NCBI GenBank assembly: GCA_033762815.1
Contig: JANRLF010000011.1
Coordinates: forward strand, 1-41,863
Reading direction: 5' to 3'
Origin: JANRLF01 sp033762815
GTDB taxonomy: Bacteria > Bacteroidota > Bacteroidia > Chitinophagales > CAIOSU01
Length of the DNA stretch: 41,863 nt
Shown here: one piece after another, positions 15,877 through 24,085 of the stretch
Layout: each line of letters opens with the position of its first letter
How positions within the stretch are numbered: the first letter of the stretch is position 1
Notes under the pieces: model-generated
What the model was told of the DNA's origin: nothing
What the model saw: only the letters and a program-made list of their open reading frames with translations
Databases searched by the model: none
Made by a program: the position numbers and the translations under genes

Positions 15877-17016
15877 ATGGTATATCAATTCAATTTTCCC
15901 ACGGTGGTCCGCTTCGGTGAAGGGGCTGTGAAAGAAGTGGCTCCCCATCTGGTGGAACAAGGCCTGAAAAGTCCTTTGGTTGTGACTGATCCATTAGTGG
16001 CCGGTCTAGATTTCTTTTCCCAACTGATTAGCGATTTAAAGGACGCCGGCTTGTCGCCCACGGTCTTTTCCAATATTCATAAAAACCCCGTAAAGGCTGA
16101 TGTACTAGCAGGTGGCGATGCTTATGACGGTGCCGGAAGCGATAGCATTATCGGTATTGGCGGCGGCGCGGCCATGGACGTGGCAAGAGCCATTGCCTTA
16201 CGCATCAACCATCGGGAAGACCTCTTTAAATATGATGACTTGATTGGTGGGGACATTTATGTAACCAATGAGGTGCCTTACTTTGTCACCATTCCTACCA
16301 CCTCTGGTACGGGAAGCGAGGTGGGGCGCAGTGCCATTATTTCTGAAGACGATACGCACCGCAAGCGCATACTCTTTAGCCCCAAGCTTTTGGCAAAAAG
16401 GGTATTTGCCGACCCTAGCCTTACCAATGGCTTACCGCCGTTTGTTACCGCTGCTACCGGTATGGATGCCCTGACCCATAATATGGAAGCATTTTTGGCC
16501 AAAAATTATCATCCCATGGCGGAAGGGATTGCCCTTGAAGGAATTCGTTTAATTGTGAATGCTATCGAAAAAGCGGTGAACCAACCCGATGCCCAGTCGC
16601 GAGCCGATATGATGCTTGGCTCATTAATGGGCGCGGTAGCTTTCCAAAAGGGGCTTGGCGTTGTGCATTCGCTTGCCCACCCCCTTTCCACCTTGTTAGA
16701 TATGCACCATGGGCTGGCCAATGCCTTGATGATTCCGATAGGCATGCAATTCAATATAGAAGGCCAAGAGGCAAAGTTTACCCGTATTGCCGATGCCATG
16801 GGTTTGCAGGAAAAGAGCGGCCAAGCGGTGGTCGACCGTTTGTATGAATTGAACAGGGCCATCGGTTTGCCAAGTAATTTAGCCTCACAAGGGGTGAAAG
16901 CCGAGCATGTAGAGGCTTTGTCGGAGTTGGCCATCAACGATTTCTGCCATCCAAACAACCCCAAGCCAGTTAGTAAGGCCGATTTCAAGGCCATGTACGA
17001 GCAAGCATTGCAATAG
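15877..17016 (+). CDS. Iron-containing (group III) alcohol dehydrogenase
   Basis: A 379-residue NAD(P)-dependent dehydrogenase of the iron-activated family. The nucleotide motif is GIGGGAAMD (93-101); the usual GGGSxxD serine is Ala98. Metal ligands appear complete: Asp197 and His201 (GMDALTH), His268 (HSLAHPL) and His278 (MHHGLANA). The family converts alcohols, diols or hydroxy acids to aldehydes or ketones. The substrate is not predictable, but a cytoplasmic fermentative or detoxifying role is likely. The N-terminus VYQFNFPTVVRFGEGAV is typical, so the start is well supported. It is a lone gene; the following small lipoprotein starts 44 bases later and may or may not share its transcript. 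Confidence 0.92.
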   Translation: MVYQFNFPTVVRFGEGAVKEVAPHLVEQGLKSPLVVTDPLVAGLDFFSQLISDLKDAGLSPTVFSNIHKNPVKADVLAGGDAYDGAGSDSIIGIGGGAAMDVARAIALRINHREDLFKYDDLIGGDIYVTNEVPYFVTIPTTSGTGSEVGRSAIISEDDTHRKRILFSPKLLAKRVFADPSLTNGLPPFVTAATGMDALTHNMEAFLAKNYHPMAEGIALEGIRLIVNAIEKAVNQPDAQSRADMMLGSLMGAVAFQKGLGVVHSLAHPLSTLLDMHHGLANALMIPIGMQFNIEGQEAKFTRIADAMGLQEKSGQAVVDRLYELNRAIGLPSNLASQGVKAEHVEALSELAINDFCHPNNPKPVSKADFKAMYEQALQ

Positions 17017-17042
17017 CTTGGTGTAGTGTTTGTAGGAATGTT

Positions 17043-17057
17043 TCGGTAAAATACCGA
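17043..17057. promoter_or_regulatory. Hairpin directly before the small lipoprotein start
   Basis: tcggta (17043-17048) and taccga (17052-17057) are perfect arms around aaa, ending three bases before the ATG at 17061. In RNA this hairpin would cover the ribosome-binding region. As DNA it could be an operator. Confidence 0.4.
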
Positions 17058-17060
17058 GAT

Positions 17061-17447
17061 ATGAAATCGATAGCAATCAGTATGGCAGTGCTAGCACTGG
17101 GTATGGCCAGTTGTAACTGCAACCGTGATAATAGTGGTACCGCCAATGAAATGGGTACTGCAGATAGCATAAACGCCGTTTCGACAGGCACGGACGGACA
17201 AACCGATGGCAGCAACATGGGCACTGGCACCCATGGCAGCAATAGTTCTACTTCGCAAGGCACCGGTACTGAGAGTACTGGCAATATTGAACGGCCGGGA
17301 GATACCACCAACCTGCCCCCTACTACGTATGATGCTGACGATAAATCCTATGCCCCTAATAGCGGAGGCGGTATAGGCCATAGATCTGATACAATCAAAA
17401 GGGATAAAAGTATATCAGGTTCTGCTAGGGACAAAAGCAATCCTTAG
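17061..17447 (+). CDS. Small Ser/Thr/Gly-rich lipoprotein
   Basis: A 128-residue protein with a lipoprotein signal (MKSIAISMAVLALGMASC, lipid Cys18). The rest is low complexity, rich in Gly, Ser, Thr, Asn and Asp, and probably disordered. It contains motifs such as STGTDGQTDGSNMGTGTHGS and a basic C-terminus (KRDKSISGSARDKSNP). No domain is recognised. Being N-terminally lipidated, it should sit on a membrane facing the periplasm or surface. Short proteins of this kind often accompany stress responses in Bacteroidota, but no function can be assigned. Its stop codon interlocks with that of the convergent solenoid gene (shared bases 17444-17447). Confidence 0.7.
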   Translation: MKSIAISMAVLALGMASCNCNRDNSGTANEMGTADSINAVSTGTDGQTDGSNMGTGTHGSNSSTSQGTGTESTGNIERPGDTTNLPPTTYDADDKSYAPNSGGGIGHRSDTIKRDKSISGSARDKSNP

Positions 17448-18496
17448 GATTGGCCTTGAGTTAGCTCATTTAATCGGTCAACGGCTGCCTTGCGGATAAA
17501 GTCCACGGATTCATTGCGGACAAGATTCAACAGGGTATCTTTTGAATGGACTTTTTCGATGGCGGCCTTTTTCAGATAGATATCTGCCGATTCCTGCAAC
17601 AATTGCAGCAAAAGGGTTTCATCGTACAATTTATCGGCAGCCATTTTACGAATGTAGGGGTCGGCACCACGAATGGCTATGTGCAGCAGCCACGATTGGT
17701 CTTGCAAACGGTTCACTGCCGTTTTCCGTACGCTCAACTCCTCCGCCACATGAGCAATGGCTGCTAACAAGGCCGGCTCGGATATGCGCCACAGCGCCAT
17801 ATTGCGCAAGTGCTCATCCTGCTCGCTCATCACCACCCCTTTCAACAAATGTTGGTCATTGATGCGGAAAAGGATAGCCGTCCGTACTTCCCTGTCGGCG
17901 CTATAGTGGTACAGCTTAGCCAGCAACTTTTCATCCCTCAGTTCCCAAGCGGCGGCCAAGCGCACTTCCGCAGCGGGGTCATTCAAAGCTATGGCATACA
18001 ATACCGCTTGGTTTTTGATTTTTTCCACGGTCGCCTTACGCACTTCCTTTTTAGTGGCGGTAAGGGCTACTTCCTTCAAAATTGCCTGTTCGCTATACGG
18101 GCCTTCTACTGATGAGGAAAAAGCCACTTGTTGTGCTGATTGCCTTTCTTGTGCCAGTTGCAGGTATTTTAGTTGTCGGAATGCTTGGTAACCAATAATA
18201 GGGTCATCGGCCTTGGTTTTCAGGTTTTCCAACAAATGCCTATCCGCTATTTTGTTAATGGCATGCTTCCGAACCTCATGGTCAGGATGATAGGCAGCTA
18301 TTTCAGCCAGCATCATGGGGTCAGTTACCTTCAAGGCCTGCCTATCGTCAAGCAGCCTTGCCTTGCTTCCCTTTTCTTCCTTTCTTTGCTTGGCGGCCAT
18401 ATCTGCTGTATTTAAACTCCACATGATTCCCTTCCCTAGTTCAATTGCCGAAGGAGGCGCGTCCATTACTTGCGCCTGCCCGTTACCATACTTCAT
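17444..18496 (-). CDS. Solenoid protein of exact 26-residue HEAT-like repeats
   Basis: A 350-residue protein without signal peptide or membrane helix. From about residue 70 it is built of units of exactly 26 residues, each with the pattern x-V/I/L-R/K-x-x-A-x-x-x-I/L-x-D...LL. Examples are the units starting EVRKHAINKI, EVRKATVEKI, EVRLAAAWEL, EVRTAILFRI, HLRNMALWRI, SVRKTAVNRL, YIRKMAADKL and YLKKAAIEKV, with a half unit (FIRKAAVDRLNE) at the end. A break of about 40 residues lies between the first unit and the rest. The pattern resembles short HEAT or leucine-rich-variant repeats, which form binding scaffolds; no catalytic motif is seen. No partner gene is obvious. Confidence 0.75.
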   Translation of the reverse strand: MKYGNGQAQVMDAPPSAIELGKGIMWSLNTADMAAKQRKEEKGSKARLLDDRQALKVTDPMMLAEIAAYHPDHEVRKHAINKIADRHLLENLKTKADDPIIGYQAFRQLKYLQLAQERQSAQQVAFSSSVEGPYSEQAILKEVALTATKKEVRKATVEKIKNQAVLYAIALNDPAAEVRLAAAWELRDEKLLAKLYHYSADREVRTAILFRINDQHLLKGVVMSEQDEHLRNMALWRISEPALLAAIAHVAEELSVRKTAVNRLQDQSWLLHIAIRGADPYIRKMAADKLYDETLLLQLLQESADIYLKKAAIEKVHSKDTLLNLVRNESVDFIRKAAVDRLNELTQGQS

Positions 18497-18542
18497 ACCT
18501 GCACTTTAAGATAGCTGTATTAATTTTTTTCCGAATCAATTT

Positions 18543-18550
18543 CAAAATTA
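18543..18550 (-). promoter_or_regulatory. Candidate -7 box of the solenoid gene
   Basis: The minus strand reads TAATTTTG, matching TAnnTTTG, 47 bases before the ATG at 18496. No TTG is present at the -33 distance, so confidence is low. Confidence 0.3.
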
Positions 18551-18612
18551 AAAAAACGTTAAGTCATATGGCCCATTATCCTTAACTTGCTGGCATAAAG
18601 TATTCCACATCC

Positions 18613-18963
18613 ATGAGGGGCATATTGTTGTTTTTGCTAATCAGTCTTGCAATATTGCCTGCTGCAAAGGGTCAAGACACTCAAAGTTGTGTTGATATCT
18701 GTTTCAGGGTACAAGTAGCAGCATCCACCAAACCTTTAATGGCCAACGACCAACAGTTCAAGGATTTTGCCGATTTGGAAGCCATACGTTTTCCCGATGG
18801 GTATTATCGGTATTTTACGGGTAAGTTTGAAACCTACTTTGCGGCTCAAGAGCATCTTGAAACCGTAAAAGCCAAGGGCTATGCAAAAGCTTTTGTGTTG
18901 GCCTTGCAGGGTCTTAAAAGAATGACCCCTGACGAAGCCATAGAGCTCATTTACGCCAACTGA
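18613..18963 (+). CDS. Exported SPOR-domain-like protein
   Basis: A 116-residue protein with a signal peptide (1-20, LLFLLISLAILPAAKGQ). The mature part begins CVDICFRVQVAAS and contains YYRYFTGKFETYFAAQEHLE, then KGYAKAFVLALQ. This is the beta-alpha-beta pattern of SPOR domains, which bind denuded peptidoglycan strands at division sites. A free-standing SPOR domain of this length is small but known in the phylum. It would act in the periplasm. It lies upstream of a carbonic-anhydrase-like gene with a promoter box in between, so it is probably its own unit. Confidence 0.75.
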   Translation: MRGILLFLLISLAILPAAKGQDTQSCVDICFRVQVAASTKPLMANDQQFKDFADLEAIRFPDGYYRYFTGKFETYFAAQEHLETVKAKGYAKAFVLALQGLKRMTPDEAIELIYAN

Positions 18964-18995
18964 TTGCCTTTGAATTAAAATTGATATTAATTTTG
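18964..18995 (+). promoter_or_regulatory. Candidate promoter of the gamma-carbonic-anhydrase gene
   Basis: TTG at 18964-18966 and TAATTTTG at 18988-18995 are separated by 21 bases, close to the Bacteroidota -33/-7 pattern. It lies directly after the SPOR-like gene. The predicted start near 19000 leaves a leader of about a dozen bases. Confidence 0.5.
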
Positions 18996-19012
18996 GTAAA
19001 AAATGTAGCTAC

Positions 19013-19537
19013 ATGCATTATCCCTATTTGGATAAATTACAGCAACAAGTCAAGAAAGGCAAGAACGTATTTATTGCACCGGGGGCTTGGGTGCTGGGCG
19101 ATATCACCTTGGGCGATGAGGTATCCATTTGGTTCAATGCCAGCTTAAGAGCTGACTTCGACAGCATTGTTATAGGAGATAAAACCAATGTGCAGGAAGG
19201 GGTGATTATGCACGTGGACCACGGCGCACCTATAAAAATCGGGGTTGGCAATACCATTGGCCATGGGGCAGTGATACATGGCTGTACCATTGGCGATTAT
19301 AATTTGATAGGTATAAAAGCAGTTTTGCTGAATAATGTACAGATTGGAAAAGGCTGCGTGATAGGTGCCAACGCCCTTTTGACCGAAAACATGGTAGTGC
19401 CCGATTATTCGTTGGTTGTGGGTGCCCCGGGTAAAGTGATTCGAACCTTACCAGAAGATATTATTGCCCAACTACAATTCAGTGCTGAAGTGTATAAGGA
19501 GGAAGCGGCCAACTACCTTAGGTCGATAACAGGATGA
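19013..19537 (+). CDS. Gamma-carbonic anhydrase family protein (left-handed beta-helix)
   Basis: A 174-residue protein of the YrdA/PaaY/gamma-CA group. Repeated hexapeptides (IGVGNTIGHGAVIHGCTIGD and others) build a left-handed beta-helix, and a C-terminal helix follows. Metal ligands expected at trimer interfaces are His67 (IMHVDHG), His84 and His89 (GHGAVIH). Related proteins bind zinc or iron and have carbonic-anhydrase activity in some cases; in many bacteria the function is unproven. It is cytoplasmic. The stop codon overlaps the start of the next gene (ATGA at 19534-19537), so it is translationally coupled to the glycosyltransferase. Confidence 0.9.
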   Translation: MHYPYLDKLQQQVKKGKNVFIAPGAWVLGDITLGDEVSIWFNASLRADFDSIVIGDKTNVQEGVIMHVDHGAPIKIGVGNTIGHGAVIHGCTIGDYNLIGIKAVLLNNVQIGKGCVIGANALLTENMVVPDYSLVVGAPGKVIRTLPEDIIAQLQFSAEVYKEEAANYLRSITG

Positions 19538-20529
19538 AACAGGCCAATCCGAAAATATTGATTGTCCGCTTCAGTTCCATTGGCGACGTGGTATTGACTA
19601 CGCCTATTGTGCGCTGTATCAAGAAACAAGTGCCCAATGTGGAGCTGCACTACCTTACCAAAAAGGCTTTTGCACCCATTCTTCAGGCTAATCCTTATAT
19701 CGACCAAGTAAAGATTTTGCAACCTAGCCTAAGCCGTACAGTAGAGGATTTGCGCAAAGAAGGCTATTACAAAGTGATTGATCTGCACAATAACCAGCGT
19801 ACTTTCATGCTCAAGTTGATGCTTAATGTTGCTACTACCTCGTTTCCGAAGCTGAACTTTGAGAAATGGCTGATGGTGCATTTCAAAATCAACAAACTGC
19901 CACAAGTCCACATTGTCGACCGTTATTTTGAGGCGGTCAGCAGCTTGGGGGTGAAAAACGATAACTTAGGTCTGGAATACTTCATTCCCGAGCAAGACAG
20001 GGTGCGTATCAATGAACTACCGCCCCACTTCGCAAAGGGCTATATTGCTTGGGCTATTGGTGCGCAACATGCCACCAAACGCTACCCAAAGGAAAAGATT
20101 ATTGAAGCCTGCCTGCAGCTTGATAAGCCCATTTTATTGTTAGGGGGTAAGGAAGACACTCCAATCGGTGATGCCATTGCAAGCGCTGTGGGTGATAAGG
20201 TGTACAATGCCTGCGGCAAATATTCCCTTCACGGCTCTGCATCACTGGTGCAACAAGCGGAAAAGGTGGTAAGCAACGATACGGGACTGATGCACATAGC
20301 GGCGGCTTTCCAAAAGCCTATTGTTTCCCTATGGGGCAATACGGTGCCTGAATTTGGTATGTACCCCTACTACGCCTATAATGAAGTGCCCCAAGGAGCC
20401 AAAATATTTGAAGTACAAGGTTTGGACTGTAGGCCCTGCTCCAAATTGGGCTACCCCAAATGCCCCAGGGGTCATTTTTTGTGCATGAACGGCATCGATA
20501 ACGGCAACTTGATAGCCGCCATTAATTAA
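19534..20529 (+). CDS. Glycosyltransferase family 9 (heptosyltransferase-like)
   Basis: A 331-residue GT-B fold enzyme. The N-terminus KILIVRFSSIGDVVLTTPIV is the hallmark of GT9. The C-terminal half has LLLGGKEDTPIGDAIAS and VSNDTGLMHIAAAFQKPIVS, the conserved nucleotide-sugar region with the (S/D)TG-H pattern. GT9 enzymes add heptose or related sugars to the lipopolysaccharide core on the cytoplasmic face of the inner membrane. The acceptor here is not known. A cysteine cluster near the end (LDCRPCSKLGYPKCPRG) is typical of Bacteroidota members. It is coupled to the gene before it by a 4-base overlap, and its stop interlocks with that of the convergent pyk. Confidence 0.92.
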   Translation: MKQANPKILIVRFSSIGDVVLTTPIVRCIKKQVPNVELHYLTKKAFAPILQANPYIDQVKILQPSLSRTVEDLRKEGYYKVIDLHNNQRTFMLKLMLNVATTSFPKLNFEKWLMVHFKINKLPQVHIVDRYFEAVSSLGVKNDNLGLEYFIPEQDRVRINELPPHFAKGYIAWAIGAQHATKRYPKEKIIEACLQLDKPILLLGGKEDTPIGDAIASAVGDKVYNACGKYSLHGSASLVQQAEKVVSNDTGLMHIAAAFQKPIVSLWGNTVPEFGMYPYYAYNEVPQGAKIFEVQGLDCRPCSKLGYPKCPRGHFLCMNGIDNGNLIAAIN

Positions 20530-21965
20530 TCCACCACCGTCACTTTTAGCATATTGGTTTTTGCTTGGTGGTGTATGGGCATGCTGCCGGTATTGACCAC
20601 TACGTCCCCTGGTTGCAGTACCCCTTCGCTTTTTAGAAAGCCGATAACGTCGTTAATGGTATCATCGGTACTGATGAACTTGTCATAATAGTAGGCATGC
20701 GTACCCCAGGAGATGCTCATGATTTTGAGCAAGTCCTTGTTATCGGTAAAAACGATAATCTTGGCATGGGGCCTATAGCTGGAAACCATGAATGCCGTGT
20801 ACCCTGACCGTGTCATACCGATGATTGCTTTGGCGCCGATGGCCTCAGCCAACCTGCTGGCACTGTAACAAATAGCATCGGAAAGGAAGCTTTTTGAACT
20901 GGGCTCGGGGGGCATGTTCTTGTTGTACACCACTTCCTGTTCCTCCACGTAGTTCATGATGCGCACGATGGTTTCAATCACTTTCACGGGGTGCATGCCC
21001 ACGGCCGTTTCGCCGCTCAGCATTAGTGCATCGGCACCATCTATCATGTCATTGGCCACGTCGTTCACTTCGGCGCGGGTAGGCCGCGCCATGGCTATCA
21101 TGCTTTCCATTATTTGGGTGGCCACTACTACCGGCTTGGAAGCATTGATGGCCCTGCGCACCAAATCTTTCTGTATAATGGGCATCTTTTCCATGGGCAC
21201 TTCCACGCCCAGGTCGCCGCGGGCTACCATAATGGCATCGGTGGCTTCAATAATCTCATCAATATTCTCTAGGGCCTCGGGCTTCTCGATCTTGGCAATG
21301 ATTTTCACCTTGTGCTTGTTCTCAATATGCGCATTGATCAATTGCTTCAATTCTTCGATATCGGCCGCAGACCGTACAAAGGAGAGCGCTATCCAGTTGG
21401 CCTGGTTGTCCAGGGCAAATTTCAGGTCCTCTTTATCCTTTTCGGTAATGGAGGAAATGGAAAGCTTGGTATCGGGCAGGTTCACCCCTTTTTTTGATGA
21501 AATCGCACCGCCATAAGTTACCTTGGCAGTAACAAACTCATCGCCATCGGTTTCCAATACTTCCAATTCTACCTTGCCATCATCAATCAAAATTTTATCG
21601 CCAGGTTTAGCATCTTGTGGCAGTTGCGGATAGCTGATATACAACAACTCGGCGGTACTTTCCTGCTTTTGATTGGTAATGCGCACAATATCCCCCGTTT
21701 CCAATCGTACCAAATTGTCCTTTACCACACCCAAACGAATCTTCGGGCCTTGTAAATCAGCCAAGATGCCAATGTTCAGCTCGAACTCATTATTGATTTG
21801 ATGCACGATATCGAACAGCTTCTTATGGTCGTCATAGCTGCCGTGCGAAAAATTGAACCTGAACACGTCCACACCGGCCTTCACCATTTCCAATAATATC
21901 TCGTAGGTGTTGGATGCGGGGCCAGTGGTGGCAATTATCTTGGTGCGGTTGTGGTTGCGTATCAT
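20526..21965 (-). CDS. pyk: Pyruvate kinase
   Basis: A 479-residue pyruvate kinase, which converts phosphoenolpyruvate and ADP to pyruvate and ATP, the last step of glycolysis. Motifs seen are TKIIATTGPASNTYE at the N-terminus, FRFNFSHGSYDDH, the catalytic lysine and magnesium region IIAKIEKPEALENIDEII followed by MVARGDLGVEVP, and ISGET-like LMLSGETAVGMHPV. The C-terminal domain ends in QAKTNMLKVTVVD. Length and N-terminus are normal. The start ATG overlaps the stop of the IPExxxVDY gene (ATGA). It ends interlocked with the convergent glycosyltransferase gene. Confidence 0.97.
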   Translation of the reverse strand: MIRNHNRTKIIATTGPASNTYEILLEMVKAGVDVFRFNFSHGSYDDHKKLFDIVHQINNEFELNIGILADLQGPKIRLGVVKDNLVRLETGDIVRITNQKQESTAELLYISYPQLPQDAKPGDKILIDDGKVELEVLETDGDEFVTAKVTYGGAISSKKGVNLPDTKLSISSITEKDKEDLKFALDNQANWIALSFVRSAADIEELKQLINAHIENKHKVKIIAKIEKPEALENIDEIIEATDAIMVARGDLGVEVPMEKMPIIQKDLVRRAINASKPVVVATQIMESMIAMARPTRAEVNDVANDMIDGADALMLSGETAVGMHPVKVIETIVRIMNYVEEQEVVYNKNMPPEPSSKSFLSDAICYSASRLAEAIGAKAIIGMTRSGYTAFMVSSYRPHAKIIVFTDNKDLLKIMSISWGTHAYYYDKFISTDDTINDVIGFLKSEGVLQPGDVVVNTGSMPIHHQAKTNMLKVTVVD

Positions 21966-22387
21966 TCAATAATTAGGTTTTGTTTCGATTTCAGCTCCAT
22001 GGGTTTGGTTTCGAATACCGCCTCAATGGCCCTGTTTTCTTTCAGAAATCCTAAAATACGGTCTTTTTCATTGCTGGCATTCCCTCCGGCAATCTGTACA
22101 AAGTAGTCCACCTGCTTTAGTTCGGGTATCAGTGCTTCCCCGCCCGATTTATTAGCAATGAAATAATATTGGGTCCAGTTCAGTTCGTCGTTGTAATGGT
22201 AAAGATGGAAGAAGGCAGCCTGCTTTCGGGGATATTCTATCTTCAAATCTTCCAGCTTCATCAGTTCGATGCCGCACGTTTTGTTCAAGAGCCAGCAAAG
22301 CCGGTAATCGCGCCAGGAAGATATGATGCTGATGAGCTCAAAATCGTAATCGTAGCCTATATCAAGGAGAAGATTTTTCCGGCTCAA
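21962..22387 (-). CDS. IPExxxVDY family protein
   Basis: A 141-residue protein named after its motif, present here as IPELKQVDYF near residue 90. This family of unknown function is found in Bacteroidota and commonly beside pyruvate kinase, which is also the case here (4-base overlap). It is soluble and has no recognisable catalytic site. The start is TTG at 22387. No in-frame ATG exists between the upstream stop and the conserved N-terminus (KNLLLDIGYDYDFELISI), so a non-ATG start is required. The tight coupling to pyk suggests a role in pyruvate kinase synthesis or regulation, but this is inference. Confidence 0.88.
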   Translation of the reverse strand: MSRKNLLLDIGYDYDFELISIISSWRDYRLCWLLNKTCGIELMKLEDLKIEYPRKQAAFFHLYHYNDELNWTQYYFIANKSGGEALIPELKQVDYFVQIAGGNASNEKDRILGFLKENRAIEAVFETKPMELKSKQNLIIE

Positions 22388-22470
22388 AATATATCTGCTT
22401 TGTTAGGTAAAAATAGTCCAGAAATGTCTAAATTCAATTTCAGGGGATATATCCGAAAAAAACTTTAAAA

Positions 22471-22503
22471 TTTGGTTATGTTTTTCCAAAAGGTTTATTT
22501 TTG
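22471..22503 (+). promoter_or_regulatory. Strong Bacteroidota-type promoter of acpP
   Basis: TTTG at 22471-22474 and TATTTTTG at 22496-22503 are separated by 21 bases, a full match to the Bacteroidota -33/-7 consensus. The leader to the acpP ATG at 22531 would be about 25 bases. It is the best promoter in the window. Confidence 0.7.
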
Positions 22504-22530
22504 CTGAAATCCGAAACAAAAAACACAATC

Positions 22531-22767
22531 ATGTCCGACATAGCATCCAGAGTAAAAAAGATTATTGTTGATAAGTTGGGAGTAGAGGAAACCGACGTTA
22601 ACCCCGAAGCCAGCTTTACCAACGATCTTGGTGCGGACTCTCTTGACACCGTTGAGCTGATCATGGAGTTTGAAAAAGAATTCAATATTTCCATACCAGA
22701 CGAACAAGCGGAAACCATCACTACTGTTGGTCAAGCTATCGCTTACTTGGAAGAGCATATCAAGTAA
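22531..22767 (+). CDS. acpP: Acyl carrier protein
   Basis: A 78-residue acidic carrier of growing fatty acids. The phosphopantetheine attachment motif is GADSLD with Ser37. The helices (MSDIASRVKKIIVDKLG at the N-terminus, DTVELIMEFEKEFNISIPDE after the motif) are typical. The ATG at 22531 is chosen over an in-frame TTG at 22501, because that TTG lies inside the -7 promoter box and would add an unneeded tail. It is followed 13 bases later by fabF, so the pair forms the standard acpP-fabF unit. Confidence 0.97.
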   Translation: MSDIASRVKKIIVDKLGVEETDVNPEASFTNDLGADSLDTVELIMEFEKEFNISIPDEQAETITTVGQAIAYLEEHIK

Positions 22768-22780
22768 TTAATCCATTTTT

Positions 22781-24034
22781 ATGGTATTGAAACGGGTAGT
22801 TGTTACCGGAATGGGGGCAATTACGCCCTTGGGAAATAATTTACAGGCATACTGGGAAGGCCTTTTGGCGGGTATCAGTGGTGCCGCCCCTATCACCCAA
22901 TTCGATGCTGCCCGTTTCAGAACTACCTTCGCTTGCGAGGTAAAAGGATTTGACCCCCACGATTACTTCGACAAAAAGGAAGCCCGCAAGCTCGACCGTT
23001 ATACGCAGTTTGCCATGGTTGCTGTGGACGAAGCCTTGAAAGATTCTGGACTTAACCTGGAAACGGTCAACAAAGACAGGGTTGGGGTTATTTATGGTAG
23101 CGGTATAGGTGGGCTGCATACCTTGGAAGAGGAAATGGAGCAATATTATACCAGCCCAGAACGGATCCCTCGCTTCAGCCCGTTCTTTATCCCTAAAATG
23201 ATATTGGACATTGCCCCGGGGCAGATTTCCATAAAGTATGGGTTCAGGGGTATCAATTATGCCACCGTATCGGCCTGTGCCACTTCTACCCACTCCATGA
23301 TCAACGCTTTCAACTATATACAGTTGGGCAAGGCTGATATCATCGTATGCGGGGGCTCTGAAGCAGCGGTAACCCAATCGGGTATTGGTGGTTTCAGTGC
23401 CATGAAAGCTTTATCTGCCAGGAACGATGACCCTGCCACGGCTTCCCGCCCTTTTGATTTGGACAGGGATGGCTTTGTCCTTGGCGAAGGGGCTGGAGCA
23501 TTGATATTTGAAGATTATGACCATGCCGTGAAACGCGGTGCCCGCATATACGCAGAAGTAGTGGGTGCGGGTATGACCGCCGATGCCTATCATATCACAG
23601 CCCCGCATCCGGAAGGATTAGGTGCCAACATGGTGATGAAACAGGCCTTGAACGATGCGGGCATGCAGCCCAGCGATATCGATTATATTAACGTGCATGG
23701 TACTTCTACCCCATTGGGTGATGTAAGTGAGGTAACCGCCATTGCCAATGTTTTCGGACCCGCGGTGTACGATTTGAACATTAGCTCTACCAAGTCCATG
23801 ACCGGCCATTTGTTGGGTGCTGCAGGTGCTATTGAGGGTATTGCCAGTATTTTGGCGGTAAAGCATGATATTGTCCCCCCAACTATCAACCATTTTACGG
23901 ACGACCCTGCCCTTGACCCGAAAATCAACTTTACCTTCAACCAACCACAAAAGCGTACCGTAAGGGCCGCCTTGAGCAATACCTTTGGTTTTGGGGGCAA
24001 GAACGCCTCCGTCATCGTAAAGAAATTGGCATAA
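22781..24034 (+). CDS. fabF: 3-oxoacyl-[acyl-carrier-protein] synthase II
   Basis: The 417-residue KAS II elongates acyl-ACP with malonyl-ACP. The catalytic triad is present: Cys166 (SACATSTHS), His306 (NVHGTSTPLGD) and His343 (MTGHLLGAAGA), with Lys338 (TKSMTGH). N- and C-termini (KRVVVTGMGAITPLG; FGFGGKNASVIVKKL) are normal. It shares an operon with acpP. A terminator follows immediately. In flavobacterial relatives, as I remember the gene order, rnc (RNase III) usually comes next and then the IPExxxVDY and pyk genes; here rnc is absent and the pyk pair points away on the other side of acpP. Confidence 0.97.
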   Translation: MVLKRVVVTGMGAITPLGNNLQAYWEGLLAGISGAAPITQFDAARFRTTFACEVKGFDPHDYFDKKEARKLDRYTQFAMVAVDEALKDSGLNLETVNKDRVGVIYGSGIGGLHTLEEEMEQYYTSPERIPRFSPFFIPKMILDIAPGQISIKYGFRGINYATVSACATSTHSMINAFNYIQLGKADIIVCGGSEAAVTQSGIGGFSAMKALSARNDDPATASRPFDLDRDGFVLGEGAGALIFEDYDHAVKRGARIYAEVVGAGMTADAYHITAPHPEGLGANMVMKQALNDAGMQPSDIDYINVHGTSTPLGDVSEVTAIANVFGPAVYDLNISSTKSMTGHLLGAAGAIEGIASILAVKHDIVPPTINHFTDDPALDPKINFTFNQPQKRTVRAALSNTFGFGGKNASVIVKKLA

Positions 24035-24066
24035 AAAAGCCCGCTTAGTGTTTAAGCAGGCTTTTT
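24034..24066. terminator. Bidirectional terminator between fabF and the DUF892 gene
   Basis: aaaaagcccgctta (24034-24047) pairs with taagcaggcttttt (24053-24066) with one mismatch and a 5-base loop. A-tracts and T-tracts on both sides make it suitable for both strands. The stem begins at the last base of the fabF stop codon and lies 20 bases from the end of the convergent gene. Confidence 0.9.
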
Positions 24067-24085
24067 CGTCCACTAGCAGAAATGC

